A stretch of DNA of 36,424 bases. It comes from Candidatus Aenigmatarchaeota archaeon. Its GTDB lineage: Archaea > Aenigmatarchaeota > Aenigmatarchaeia > CG10238-14. The DNA is taken from NCBI GenBank assembly GCA_038999265.1, contig JAWAAR010000004.1, forward strand, positions 1 through 36,424, given 5' to 3'. The position numbers and the translations under genes are program-made. Shown piece by piece: positions 1 through 6,970 of this stretch; the stretch's first letter is position 1, and each line of letters begins with the position of its first letter. Under the pieces are notes generated by a model. It was not told where the DNA came from. It did not search any database and saw only the letters and a list, made by a program, of their open reading frames with translations.

Positions 1-463
1 TATACGAACTTTTGTTGATTTTTCAACAGGATTTTGAATGGGTTTCAACAGGATTTCGTATACGAAGTTTCAACAAAATTTCGGATTTTTTTGATGAGGT
101 TTGGGGTTTTGGGGGGTGTGAGGCCTGGTTATTCGAGGGGTGGTTTCAATGACGGTTTTGGGAGTTTGCAGGGGGGTGTTCAAGGACGGCTTGTGGGGGG
201 TTTGGGAGGTGGTGTTCCAATGACGGCTTGGGATGGTTTAATGAAGAGGTGGAAAGAGCTATTGGAAGTTGATTCAATGACGGGTTAGATGAGGGGTTTG
301 AAAGGATGTTCAATTTTTTTAATGAGGATTTAAAGGAAAAAAAGTGGAATGGAAACTTGCGGGATGGATGAGGTAAAGTGTATAAGAAAAATTAGATAAG
401 AGAATTATTTGCAAATTGGGGAATCGGATGGTCCTGGCACACGAGGAATTTTAGCTGCTGGTT
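1..463. other. Gene-poor G-rich edge region with degenerate short repeats
   Basis: No intact gene is supported. The plus strand is strikingly rich in G and T and poor in C. The core TTTCAACA, mostly followed by GGATTT, occurs at about 21, 43 and 68, and TTCAA(T/G)GACGG-like cores recur near 145, 179, 216 and 273, with uneven spacing of 34, 37 and 57 nt. Read as protein these cores give FNDG(F/L) in shifting frames; an open stretch runs from base 3 to about 149, and another FNDGL frame runs from about 274 to 370. The best reading is a decayed or frameshifted repetitive coding sequence running in from outside the window. Spacing and unit length are too irregular for a CRISPR array. The 84-codon Gly-rich open frame at 34-288 is not convincing as a gene. 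Confidence 0.35.
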
Positions 464-778
464 TTATATACACATGGAGGTACTGCGATAAGTATATTGT
501 ACAATAACTGGAATATGATCATACGTCTCCTCAAACACCATAAAAGGTAGAGTAGATATTTGTAAGGGTTGGGTACATCTAATATCCTTATATGCATTTG
601 ATGAATAAAAGGGAAGTTCATTGACCTCTAAAAAATCTAAACAACAAATATAATCACCAAGAGGATGGTATATTGGAAATTCTTCGTTTTCCTTACCATA
701 AGTTTCACGATGATAAATATAAATCGTTAGTAAGAGTAGGAAAACTAATAATATTAATAATATTTCTCTTAGTTTCAT
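464..778 (-). CDS. Small membrane-anchored hypothetical protein
   Basis: The family is not recognised. The 104-residue product begins with a strongly hydrophobic helix (residues about 5-22, rich in Leu and Ile), followed by a polar extracellular-looking region with five Cys, including a Cys-Cys pair near residue 45. It is best described as a signal-anchored or secreted small protein. Its ATG lies directly after the stop of the S74-domain protein (780-2414) on the same strand, so it is probably the last gene of the long minus-strand operon that starts with the intein-bearing surface protein. Membrane location fits a surface-structure operon. No catalytic motif is visible. Confidence 0.6.
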   Translation of the reverse strand: MKLREILLILLVFLLLLTIYIYHRETYGKENEEFPIYHPLGDYICCLDFLEVNELPFYSSNAYKDIRCTQPLQISTLPFMVFEETYDHIPVIVQYTYRSTSMCI

Positions 779-779
779 A

Positions 780-2414
780 TCATTTCACTGTTTTATTTAT
801 TTGTTCTTTTAAATATTTAATTTCTTCCTTTAATTGTATGATTTCTTGATGCTGTTTTTTCAATTCCTCCAAAAGCAATATACTCAATTTTTCATAATTT
901 ACATTACTTACGTTTCCATTATTATCACGAATCACTAATTCTGGTATGACTTCAAAAGTGTCCTCTGCAATTAAACCAAATTGTCTACCTCCACCAATAT
1001 CTTCACCTAAATGTTTATATTCGGGTTTAAAATCAAAAGACACAGGTTTAAGTTCATATATTTTAGTAGTGTTTATTTCCAAGTATGTGATATTTTCTTT
1101 GAATTTTTTTGAACTTCCCGACGCATAAATTATTCCATCAACATATAGTTTGTAAGAACCTGGATTTGTTGTCCCGATGCCGACGTTGCCGGAAGTTCCA
1201 TTCACAAATAAAAAAGAATGTGTTGAGTTGCTGACATTCAAGAGTGAACCTGTCCCGGTTATGTGAAGTTTGGCTAAAGGAGATGTTGTACCTATACCAA
1301 CCCTATCATTACTTGAATCAACATACAAAGTATTTGTGTCAACAGTCAATGCACCCACGGTCAACCTATCTGTTGAAGTAGAATAGGTTATTCCTGCATC
1401 ACCACATTGAACTGCTGAACCATCTCCATAGCAGACATAGGTGTTTGTTACAGTGCCGACTTGAGGATCTGATTCTGTTTGGAGAAATGCTGTGCAGGTA
1501 GGTGTGTCACCTAATGCAGTAATTGCTTGTCCGCTTGAACAGGCAGATGGATATGCAGTCAAGTTTTGCCAGCCAAGGCCGATATCAGGAGCAAGATCAA
1601 TTGCTGATATTGATCTATCAACTATCTTTGCAGAGTTAACAGAATTACTTGCAAGGTTGGCATTGCCAACAGTTCCAGTAAGATTTCCACCAACTAGAAC
1701 TGCTTGGATTTGTGCAGTTGTGTTGTACCAGCTTGATAGTGGGACTAGACTTGATTCATCTATTTCTGTTCCTCCGATACAGTTGGTGCATTGAAGGTCA
1801 CCTGCAGTCAAAGATGTAGCAGTTCCAGTCAAACCAGTACCGGCACCATAATAAGCACCTGTTATATTTATATTACCAACCACATGTAAAGTGGAATTTG
1901 GAGATGTTGTACCTATACCAACCCTATCATTACTTGAATCAACATACAAAGTATTTGTGTCAACAGTCAATGCACCCACGGTCAACCTATCTGTTGAAGT
2001 AGAATAGGTTATTCCTGCGTCACCACATTGAACTGCTGAACCATCTCCATAGCAGACATAGGTGTTTGTTACAGTGCCGACTTTAGGATCTGATTCTGTT
2101 TGGAGAAATGCTGTGCAGGTAGGTGTGTCACCTAATGCAGTAATTGCTTGTCCGCTTGAACAGGCAGATGGATAATTGCTTAGTCTAACCCACGGTACAT
2201 CACCTCCCTGTAATACACCAGTCCAATAAACATCCCCAGAAACATGCAAAGGATAGAGTGGGGTTATCAAACCAACACCTACATAACCAGTATTACCATT
2301 AACAATAAAGTAGGTTTGCCCCTCATTAGAGACATTCCTGACTATAAAACTCTTTGCCTGAATCAAGGGTAAAAGGTATAACAGGAAAACAAGAGTCATG
2401 AATGCCTTTCTCAT
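780..2414 (-). CDS. Tail-fibre-like surface protein with C-terminal peptidase S74 chaperone domain
   Basis: The protein has a signal peptide (MRKAFMTLVFLLYLLPLIQA), a long Gly/Ser/Thr/Asn-rich body with motifs such as NTGYVGVGLITP and DRVGIGTTSP, and a C-terminal S74 intramolecular chaperone domain over roughly the last 110 residues. That domain shows SSKKFKENI, a LKPVSFDFKPEY strand and FGLIAED, and ends in a Lys/Glu coiled coil. In phage tail spikes this domain trimerises beta-structured fibres and then cuts itself off at a Ser; the Ser is present here, but followed by Lys rather than the usual Asp. The body contains a near-perfect internal duplication. The ATG at 2414 overlaps the HepT stop as ATGA and leaves a clean signal peptide; a GTG at 2420 is possible. 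It is probably a secreted trimeric fibre or adhesin, with a viral origin possible. Confidence 0.82.
   Translation of the reverse strand: MRKAFMTLVFLLYLLPLIQAKSFIVRNVSNEGQTYFIVNGNTGYVGVGLITPLYPLHVSGDVYWTGVLQGGDVPWVRLSNYPSACSSGQAITALGDTPTCTAFLQTESDPKVGTVTNTYVCYGDGSAVQCGDAGITYSTSTDRLTVGALTVDTNTLYVDSSNDRVGIGTTSPNSTLHVVGNINITGAYYGAGTGLTGTATSLTAGDLQCTNCIGGTEIDESSLVPLSSWYNTTAQIQAVLVGGNLTGTVGNANLASNSVNSAKIVDRSISAIDLAPDIGLGWQNLTAYPSACSSGQAITALGDTPTCTAFLQTESDPQVGTVTNTYVCYGDGSAVQCGDAGITYSTSTDRLTVGALTVDTNTLYVDSSNDRVGIGTTSPLAKLHITGTGSLLNVSNSTHSFLFVNGTSGNVGIGTTNPGSYKLYVDGIIYASGSSKKFKENITYLEINTTKIYELKPVSFDFKPEYKHLGEDIGGGRQFGLIAEDTFEVIPELVIRDNNGNVSNVNYEKLSILLLEELKKQHQEIIQLKEEIKYLKEQINKTVK
1279..1553. repeat. 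275-bp internal direct repeat, copy 2 of surface protein
   Basis: This stretch matches 1900-2174 at the same length, 621 bp away, with only about two differences noticed (for example GCATCACC against GCGTCACC). It encodes a module from YPSACSSGQAITALGD through DRVGIGTTSP of the S74-domain protein. Near-identity at silent sites implies recent duplication or gene conversion. Confidence 0.9.
1900..2174. repeat. 275-bp internal direct repeat, copy 1 of surface protein
   Basis: This is the partner of 1279-1553 within the same gene and the more N-terminal copy on the minus strand. The DNA breakpoints are sharp on both sides: flanking sequence diverges at once, giving NSTLHV after this copy and LAKLHI after the other. 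Confidence 0.9.
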
Positions 2415-2752
2415 TCCCACCCCCTCAAGATCTTTTCTATCTCTTTTTTAAGTTTTGGTAAATCAAGTTCTATAAGATTCCAAACTCTTTCTAAATTTAC
2501 CCCAAAATAACTATGAATCAATATATCTCTTGTTCCAGAGATTTTTTTCCATTCAACTTGAGGATGCTCTTCTCTAAATCCTTTTGAAAGATTTTTAACT
2601 GCCTCTCCTATTATTTCAAGCCTCCTTATTATTGAATCTTGAATTTGGGGGTTTTCAAGAAATTTTTTCCTATTAATACCTCTTTTATATTCTTCTATCC
2701 TCTCAATAGATTCTAAAATATCTTTTAGATAAACCGTTTCATCTCTTTTCAT
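2411..2752 (-). CDS. hepT: HepT-like HEPN RNase toxin (module 1)
   Basis: This 113-residue all-helical protein of the HEPN/DUF86 (HepT) family carries the diagnostic R-x4-H-x-Y motif in GTRDILIHSYFGV. HepT toxins are RNases whose active site is silenced when the partner MntA nucleotidyltransferase AMPylates the motif Tyr. The RRLEIIGEA segment and the LPKLKKEIEKIL tail are shared with the second HepT at 3143-3481, so the two are paralogs. Its start overlaps the 3' end of the cognate MntA by 14 nt, and its stop overlaps the start of the S74 fibre gene, so it is embedded in a larger translationally coupled operon. The product assignment is firm; the function in this organism is inferred. Confidence 0.9.
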   Translation of the reverse strand: MKRDETVYLKDILESIERIEEYKRGINRKKFLENPQIQDSIIRRLEIIGEAVKNLSKGFREEHPQVEWKKISGTRDILIHSYFGVNLERVWNLIELDLPKLKKEIEKILRGWE

Positions 2753-3068
2753 ATATCCTCACTTCCTCATTCAAGATCCTATCTTTCAAGAATGGATGGA
2801 TAAACGAATACTCCCCCAAATCTACTTTTTTTTCTAGCACTTTCTCTAGTTCAATTTTCAATCCAGCCATCTCAAACAAGCTCATTCTCTTTGGAAGCTC
2901 AACTAAAATATCAATATCACTTCTCTTTTTTGCTTCTCCCCTAACCACGCTTCCAAATAACCCAGCCTTTTTCACCTTGTATTTTTTAAGGATTGGCAAT
3001 ATCTTTCTCTTTATCTCTTCTAAATCATTTTTTATTTTTTCATTCTCAATTCTCGTAGATTTTGGCAC
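2739..3068 (-). CDS. mntA: MntA-type minimal nucleotidyltransferase antitoxin (module 1)
   Basis: This 109-residue protein has the MNT catalytic signature GS-x10-D-x-D, visible as GSVVRGEAKKRSDIDILV. MntA antitoxins AMPylate the HepT toxin encoded next to them. The start is GTG, as in the paralog at 3468-3797. The first about 56 residues are identical to that paralog at protein and DNA level, while the C-terminal half (from KRMSLFEM to VDLGEYSFIHPFLKD) is clearly different, the pattern expected if the toxin-facing half was exchanged by recombination. It overlaps hepT by 14 nt. Confidence 0.9.
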   Translation of the reverse strand: MPKSTRIENEKIKNDLEEIKRKILPILKKYKVKKAGLFGSVVRGEAKKRSDIDILVELPKRMSLFEMAGLKIELEKVLEKKVDLGEYSFIHPFLKDRILNEEVRIYEKR

Positions 3069-3093
3069 TTATACCACCATTTGAAGATTGTGG
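2908..3093. repeat. 186-bp direct repeat, copy A (duplicated MntA 5' half)
   Basis: This repeat appears identical to 3637-3822, displaced by 729 bp. It covers the 5' half of mntA plus 25 bp upstream. The upstream 25 bp correspond to the last codons of the gene at 3798-4319 (HNLQMVV and stop), here left as a non-coding scar, which shows the direction of the tandem duplication. Confidence 0.9.
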
Positions 3094-3142
3094 AATATTG
3101 AATTAAAATCAACCAAGGGTACGAAACTATGAATATTCTTTT

Positions 3143-3481
3143 TCATACGACTTCCCCTAAAATCTTTTCTATCTCTTTTTTAAGTTTTGGTAAATCCACT
3201 TTTATTATTTCCCAAGTTAATTCAAGGTCAACCCCAAAGTAGTTGTGGATGAGTTTATCCCTAGTTCCAGCAATTTCTTTCCATGGGACCGATGAATATT
3301 TTTGCTTTAGTCTATTGGAAATATTCTTCGCAGCCTCTCCTATTATTTCAAGCCTCCTTAAATTTGCATCTTGCTTCTCTCTATCTTTAAGGAAATCCTG
3401 TTTTTTGACATTTAATAAAGATTGCTGGATTAGTGAGATGTTTTCAAGTATATGCCTCAAAAATATTTCATCTCTTTTCAT
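3143..3481 (-). CDS. hepT: HepT-like HEPN RNase toxin (module 2)
   Basis: This second HEPN/DUF86 protein has 112 residues and R-x4-H-x-Y in GTRDKLIHNYFGV. It is related to the module 1 toxin (RRLEIIGEAAKN and LPKLKKEIEKIL are shared) but diverged elsewhere, so the duplication is old here while the adjoining mntA 5' halves remain identical. Its ATG overlaps the end of its MntA partner by 14 nt, the same arrangement as module 1. A RNase toxin controlled by AMPylation is expected from the family. A 74-nt gap with the duplicated scar separates it from module 1. Confidence 0.9.
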   Translation of the reverse strand: MKRDEIFLRHILENISLIQQSLLNVKKQDFLKDREKQDANLRRLEIIGEAAKNISNRLKQKYSSVPWKEIAGTRDKLIHNYFGVDLELTWEIIKVDLPKLKKEIEKILGEVV

Positions 3482-3797
3482 ATATTCTTACCTCTTCTCT
3501 TAAAATTGTATCCTTAAGTAATGGGTGAATCGACTTGTAGGTTAAAAGATCAACCTTTCTTCCTAACTTGTTTTTTAACTTGATTTCCAAATTAATCAAA
3601 TCCAGCAAGCTTTTGCCTTCAGGAAGATCTACTAGTATATCAATATCACTTCTCTTTTTTGCTTCTCCCCTAACCACGCTTCCAAATAACCCAGCCTTTT
3701 TCACCTTGTATTTTTTAAGGATTGGCAATATCTTTCTCTTTATCTCTTCTAAATCATTTTTTATTTTTTCATTCTCAATTCTCGTAGATTTTGGCAC
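3468..3797 (-). CDS. mntA: MntA-type minimal nucleotidyltransferase antitoxin (module 2)
   Basis: This 109-residue MNT-fold nucleotidyltransferase has GS-x10-D-x-D (GSVVRGEAKKRSDIDILV). The GTG start follows the TAA of the upstream gene with no spacer, so translation is probably coupled. The N-terminal half is identical to module 1, while the C-terminal half (PEGKSLLDLINLEIKLKN onward) is different and includes VDLLTYKSIHPLLKD, more like canonical family members. By family knowledge it AMPylates and neutralises the HepT encoded at 3143-3481. Confidence 0.9.
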   Translation of the reverse strand: MPKSTRIENEKIKNDLEEIKRKILPILKKYKVKKAGLFGSVVRGEAKKRSDIDILVDLPEGKSLLDLINLEIKLKNKLGRKVDLLTYKSIHPLLKDTILREEVRIYEKR

Positions 3798-3822
3798 TTA
3801 TACCACCATTTGAAGATTGTGG
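3637..3822. repeat. 186-bp direct repeat, copy B (MntA 5' half)
   Basis: Partner of 2908-3093. Here the upstream edge is still the functional 3' end of the preceding gene, so this copy looks like the parental location. Confidence 0.9.
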
Positions 3823-4319
3823 GATATTATATCTTGAAGTTTGGATAAATTTAATTTATTATTTTTCATCATCAAATCCATCCACTTGCTTTCAATAATA
3901 GAACATTTGATTTCTGGGATTGAGAATATTTTTGCTTTATTCGCTTTCATCCAATATTGATAAATTTTTTGAGATAATCTGTTTTTTTCATGACATTCTG
4001 AAAAATATTTTTTAAAAATTCTATTAACCAATTTATTATTTATAACTCCTTTATTATAAAAAATTCTTAAAATGCTTCTAAGTGGAGATGGCATAAAATT
4101 TTTTTTATTAAATTCACGATCATATTTAGGATACCGTCTTAAATTTGAGAGTGACATTTCTACTTTACCAGAAATTAATTTTTTTGGTCCAAATGTTTTT
4201 TTATTATTCAACTCTGTAATTGAATCCATATTTGAAAAATTTATGAAAATATGTTTTTTGTGAGCCTCGAAAAGATAAACTCTTTTTAATATTTTCATTT
4301 CTTTATCTTTGATTTTCAT
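3798..4319 (-). CDS. Hypothetical protein between intein-bearing fibre gene and TA modules
   Basis: This protein of about 173 residues is not recognised. It is basic, rich in Lys, Asn and Ile, has no signal peptide or membrane helix, and is probably cytoplasmic and mostly helical (for example SPLRSILRIFYNKGV and RLSQKIYQYWMKANK). The best start is the ATG at 4319, six nt after a GGTG that overlaps the end of the upstream fibre gene; a GTG at 4328 or ATG at 4325 are alternatives. It sits in the same coupled operon as the surface protein and the MntA/HepT modules. The last seven codons were copied into the scar between modules. It could be a degenerate accessory or viral gene. Confidence 0.55.
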   Translation of the reverse strand: MKIKDKEMKILKRVYLFEAHKKHIFINFSNMDSITELNNKKTFGPKKLISGKVEMSLSNLRRYPKYDREFNKKNFMPSPLRSILRIFYNKGVINNKLVNRIFKKYFSECHEKNRLSQKIYQYWMKANKAKIFSIPEIKCSIIESKWMDLMMKNNKLNLSKLQDIISHNLQMVV

Positions 4320-4324
4320 ATTCA

Positions 4325-6835
4325 TCACCCTAAATTAATTATCACATCACCATTGGTATCAATAGTAAATGTTGTTGAACTGCTTGTAACTTTAATTGAG
4401 CCAGACACCTCCAATTTATTAGTAGGATAGCTTGTCCCGATGCCGACGTTGCCGGAAGTTTCATTGACAAACAAATCATCAGTAACATTCAAAGATAGTC
4501 CATCAGTTCCAGAACCCTGAATTTCTACTTTGGCCATTGGTGATGTTGTCCCGATGCCGACGTTGCCATAAATATAGGTATTGTGAGCAAGAATATCATT
4601 ACCAATAAAGTTATGGGTGTCCTCGACTTCTATGTCATACACATGTTCTTCACCAACTGATTCTATTTTTACAACTTTAGCCCAGATAAAATCTACATCC
4701 TTTTCTAACCATATGTCTTTTGGAGATCCCTTGGGATATAGCAAGGGTGAGAAAGCTTTATATACTTGCAATTTATAATTACTATTTGGTAACGGTACCC
4801 CAGTTTCTAATTCTGGGGCGTCTTCTACTACATTTCTAATATTTTCAAAATAAACATGCTGGAGTTGTCTTATCTCCCATGCCATATTCTTCTTGAATCC
4901 CATGAAAAGCACTTTTTTACCTTTAGCAATAATATTTCTTGCTAGAGATACATAATCACTATCTCCACTCAATATTATCACAACATCTGATTTTTCCAAA
5001 CTAGATAGCACATCAATTGTAATTTCAGTATCAACACCTCCTTTTTTTATTACACCATCACCATCATTAATGTATTTCAAATGTTTTTTCTTGAAAGTAA
5101 GTATAGAACCAAATTTTTCTTCCAATTTATCTAGGTAATTTTTTGTTTTTAAAAATGAACTGTCTCTTGTACTTGGTATGGCTATGTGGTAATTCATGAA
5201 GACGACATCAAAAACTTCTTCAAGAAAATCTTTAAATTTCTTATAATTAATTTTCCATCCAGCCTTCCTCTGGGCATAGAACATGTTAGCGTCATCTATA
5301 AATATAGCAACCCTCGGTTTTGTAACTGCAATGTAATCTCCTATATTTATTTGGTCTGTTCTTAGCCAGCCTGCGTTTTTTATGTCTGATTTATGTTTTA
5401 TTTTTCTATTACCGGGATTCAACACAAGATAAGGATGAGTTGCTGTTGTTTCTATAGATCTACCATCTTCTGTAACTATCCTATATACTGGTTTTATTCC
5501 CATGTCTATGAGTTTTTTAACTCTTCTCCAAACTATTTTTCCTGTTGCCTCATCTAGGCTTGCTATTTCATCTCCTTCTTTTATGTCTTTTATTTTAACT
5601 TCTTCATAATCATCAGATTTTTTCTTTTTTCTTCTTAGTTTGGTGTCCCCCGATACACAAAGGCCATCATTTCTTACTGAAAAAATTTGTGTTCCACTTG
5701 ATTGGTTTATTATTAAAGCGTTTGCCGATGAATCTGATGTAGAAGCAATGATGTTTAGTCTTGCTGAAGGTGAAGTTGTGCCTATACCAATTTTATTTTG
5801 ATATTGATAAATAACAGAATCATTTAAAGTATTGGTTGCATTCCACATTGCCAAATAGCCTGAACTACCAGATCCATATAGATTGCCACCACCCCCAACA
5901 TCTATACATACCAGTGTGTCACCAATAGCTTGAACTGCTTGACCAACACCACAACCTTCTGGATAGTTATCAATTGTGGTCCAATCACCTCTTGAAACAT
6001 ATTTGTTAGATAGTGATGAGCCACCTTCATAGATTGTTCCTGTAGCATTTAGATCACCATTAACAAAAAACCCCGTATTTGATTTTATTACACTATCCTC
6101 AACATAAAAATAATAATTGGTCTGCATACAACCGATACCAGTATTGCAAATACCTGGATATGTATAACCACCTTTGACTCCATAAGGAGCTTCAATAGTT
6201 CCATTAAATCTCAATACATCGATAATATATGTGTATCCAGAATATGTTAAGTTTCCGTGAGTGAGTATGTTTCCATAATTGTCTATTGTTAGACCTCCAG
6301 ATTCATATCCTCCAAGTATATTCAACTGATTTCCATATAAAATTCCTGTTGAATTTATGTCCCCTATTACCTCAAATTTTTTTACAGGCGAACTTGTCCC
6401 AATTCCAACTTTAACATTATCAGTATTGTTGTACAAATATTCACCAGATAAAACCCATCCAGAAGGTGTTGAGACCTGAGACCATGATGTTATACAATCG
6501 CCTGCAATACACAACCCACTTCCCCTAACATAGCCTGATGATACTACACACCCCGTATTAGAGGATTCTGCACAAATCCCACCTATAACATGAAGAGTAG
6601 AGGAGGGTGAAGTTGTGGCAACGCCTATTTTACCTGAACTGTCAACCCAAAGCACTGAACCAGCACTCAAGTTTTGTATAACTGTAAGATTGTTTGGGAA
6701 AATATAATTTCCACCCTCAAAAGTTCCTGATGAAATTGATTCTGCTAAGTGCCCAGGATCAGAAGATCTTACATTAGCTATAAACAACATAATTAAAATA
6801 ATTAAAATTATTGTTATTTTTTCCCCTTTAAACAT
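4325..6835 (-). CDS. Tail-fibre/adhesin-like surface protein interrupted by a NYN-domain intein
   Basis: An 836-residue precursor. Residues 1-24 form a signal peptide or anchor (hydrophobic ILIILIMLFIA). The extein is a Gly/Asn/Ser/Thr-rich beta-structured chain with repeated KVGIGTSSP, KIGIGTTSP and NVGIGTTSP motifs, the same family as the S74 protein downstream but without an S74 domain at its C-terminus (it ends DTNGDVIINLG). Residues 393-752 are an intein: removing it joins SVRNDGL to TYIYGNVGIGTTSP, a normal module. The mature protein would be about 476 residues. It is the first gene of a minus-strand operon reaching about 464. Secretion is expected, which raises the question of splicing before export. 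Confidence 0.85.
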   Translation of the reverse strand: MFKGEKITIILIILIMLFIANVRSSDPGHLAESISSGTFEGGNYIFPNNLTVIQNLSAGSVLWVDSSGKIGVATTSPSSTLHVIGGICAESSNTGCVVSSGYVRGSGLCIAGDCITSWSQVSTPSGWVLSGEYLYNNTDNVKVGIGTSSPVKKFEVIGDINSTGILYGNQLNILGGYESGGLTIDNYGNILTHGNLTYSGYTYIIDVLRFNGTIEAPYGVKGGYTYPGICNTGIGCMQTNYYFYVEDSVIKSNTGFFVNGDLNATGTIYEGGSSLSNKYVSRGDWTTIDNYPEGCGVGQAVQAIGDTLVCIDVGGGGNLYGSGSSGYLAMWNATNTLNDSVIYQYQNKIGIGTTSPSARLNIIASTSDSSANALIINQSSGTQIFSVRNDGLCVSGDTKLRRKKKKSDDYEEVKIKDIKEGDEIASLDEATGKIVWRRVKKLIDMGIKPVYRIVTEDGRSIETTATHPYLVLNPGNRKIKHKSDIKNAGWLRTDQINIGDYIAVTKPRVAIFIDDANMFYAQRKAGWKINYKKFKDFLEEVFDVVFMNYHIAIPSTRDSSFLKTKNYLDKLEEKFGSILTFKKKHLKYINDGDGVIKKGGVDTEITIDVLSSLEKSDVVIILSGDSDYVSLARNIIAKGKKVLFMGFKKNMAWEIRQLQHVYFENIRNVVEDAPELETGVPLPNSNYKLQVYKAFSPLLYPKGSPKDIWLEKDVDFIWAKVVKIESVGEEHVYDIEVEDTHNFIGNDILAHNTYIYGNVGIGTTSPMAKVEIQGSGTDGLSLNVTDDLFVNETSGNVGIGTSYPTNKLEVSGSIKVTSSSTTFTIDTNGDVIINLG
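4580..5659 (-). other. Intein with inserted NYN/LabA-like nuclease domain (360 residues)
   Basis: Splicing blocks are complete: Cys1 in CVSGDTKL (block A), TTATHPYLV (block B, T-x2-H), YDIEVEDTHNFIGN (block F), LAHN (block G), and Thr as the +1 extein residue. No LAGLIDADG motif is present. Between the two Hint halves lies a NYN domain at about intein residues 115-283 (nt 4811-5317). Its motifs are FIDDANMF, KGGVDTEITIDVL and SGDSDYVSLA, with acidic residues D122/D123, D210, D233 and D235 in the positions expected for the PIN-like metal site of LabA/NYN_1 proteins. Inference: this is a nuclease-bearing intein in which a PIN-fold enzyme replaces the usual homing endonuclease. Whether it cuts DNA for homing or RNA cannot be read from sequence. 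Confidence 0.93.
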
Positions 6836-6970
6836 ATATTATCCCATTATCATCAAAAATCAAAGATATTTTTTAAACAAAATACACCCCACTTTAAATA
6901 ATTTTTATTTATTCCATATTAAATATTTCTCGAGTTTTCAATATATTTATCTTCTTACTTAAAAGATATA
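6836..6970. promoter_or_regulatory. Divergent promoter region between two surface-protein genes
   Basis: A 135-nt AT-rich spacer separates divergent genes. On the minus strand, a TTTAAAAAATATC stretch lies about 30 nt upstream of the 6835 ATG. On the plus strand, ATATTAAATATTT and ATATATTTAT lie upstream of the 6971-6995 start choices. These resemble archaeal TATA boxes, but exact start sites cannot be fixed. Confidence 0.4.

Noticed and set aside
34-288. 84-codon Gly-rich open frame
   Set aside because: Composition follows the G-rich DNA, there is no ribosome site, and competing frames carry the more protein-like text.
1-290. Possible CRISPR array from repeated TTCAATGACGG and TTTCAACAGGATTT cores
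   Set aside because: Unit spacing varies (22-25 nt for one core, 34/37/57 nt for the other), the cores are short and degenerate, and no cas genes are nearby.
4811-5317. NYN domain as an independent gene nested in the fibre gene
   Set aside because: The frame is continuous with both Hint halves, and splicing residues are intact on each side, so it is part of one intein.
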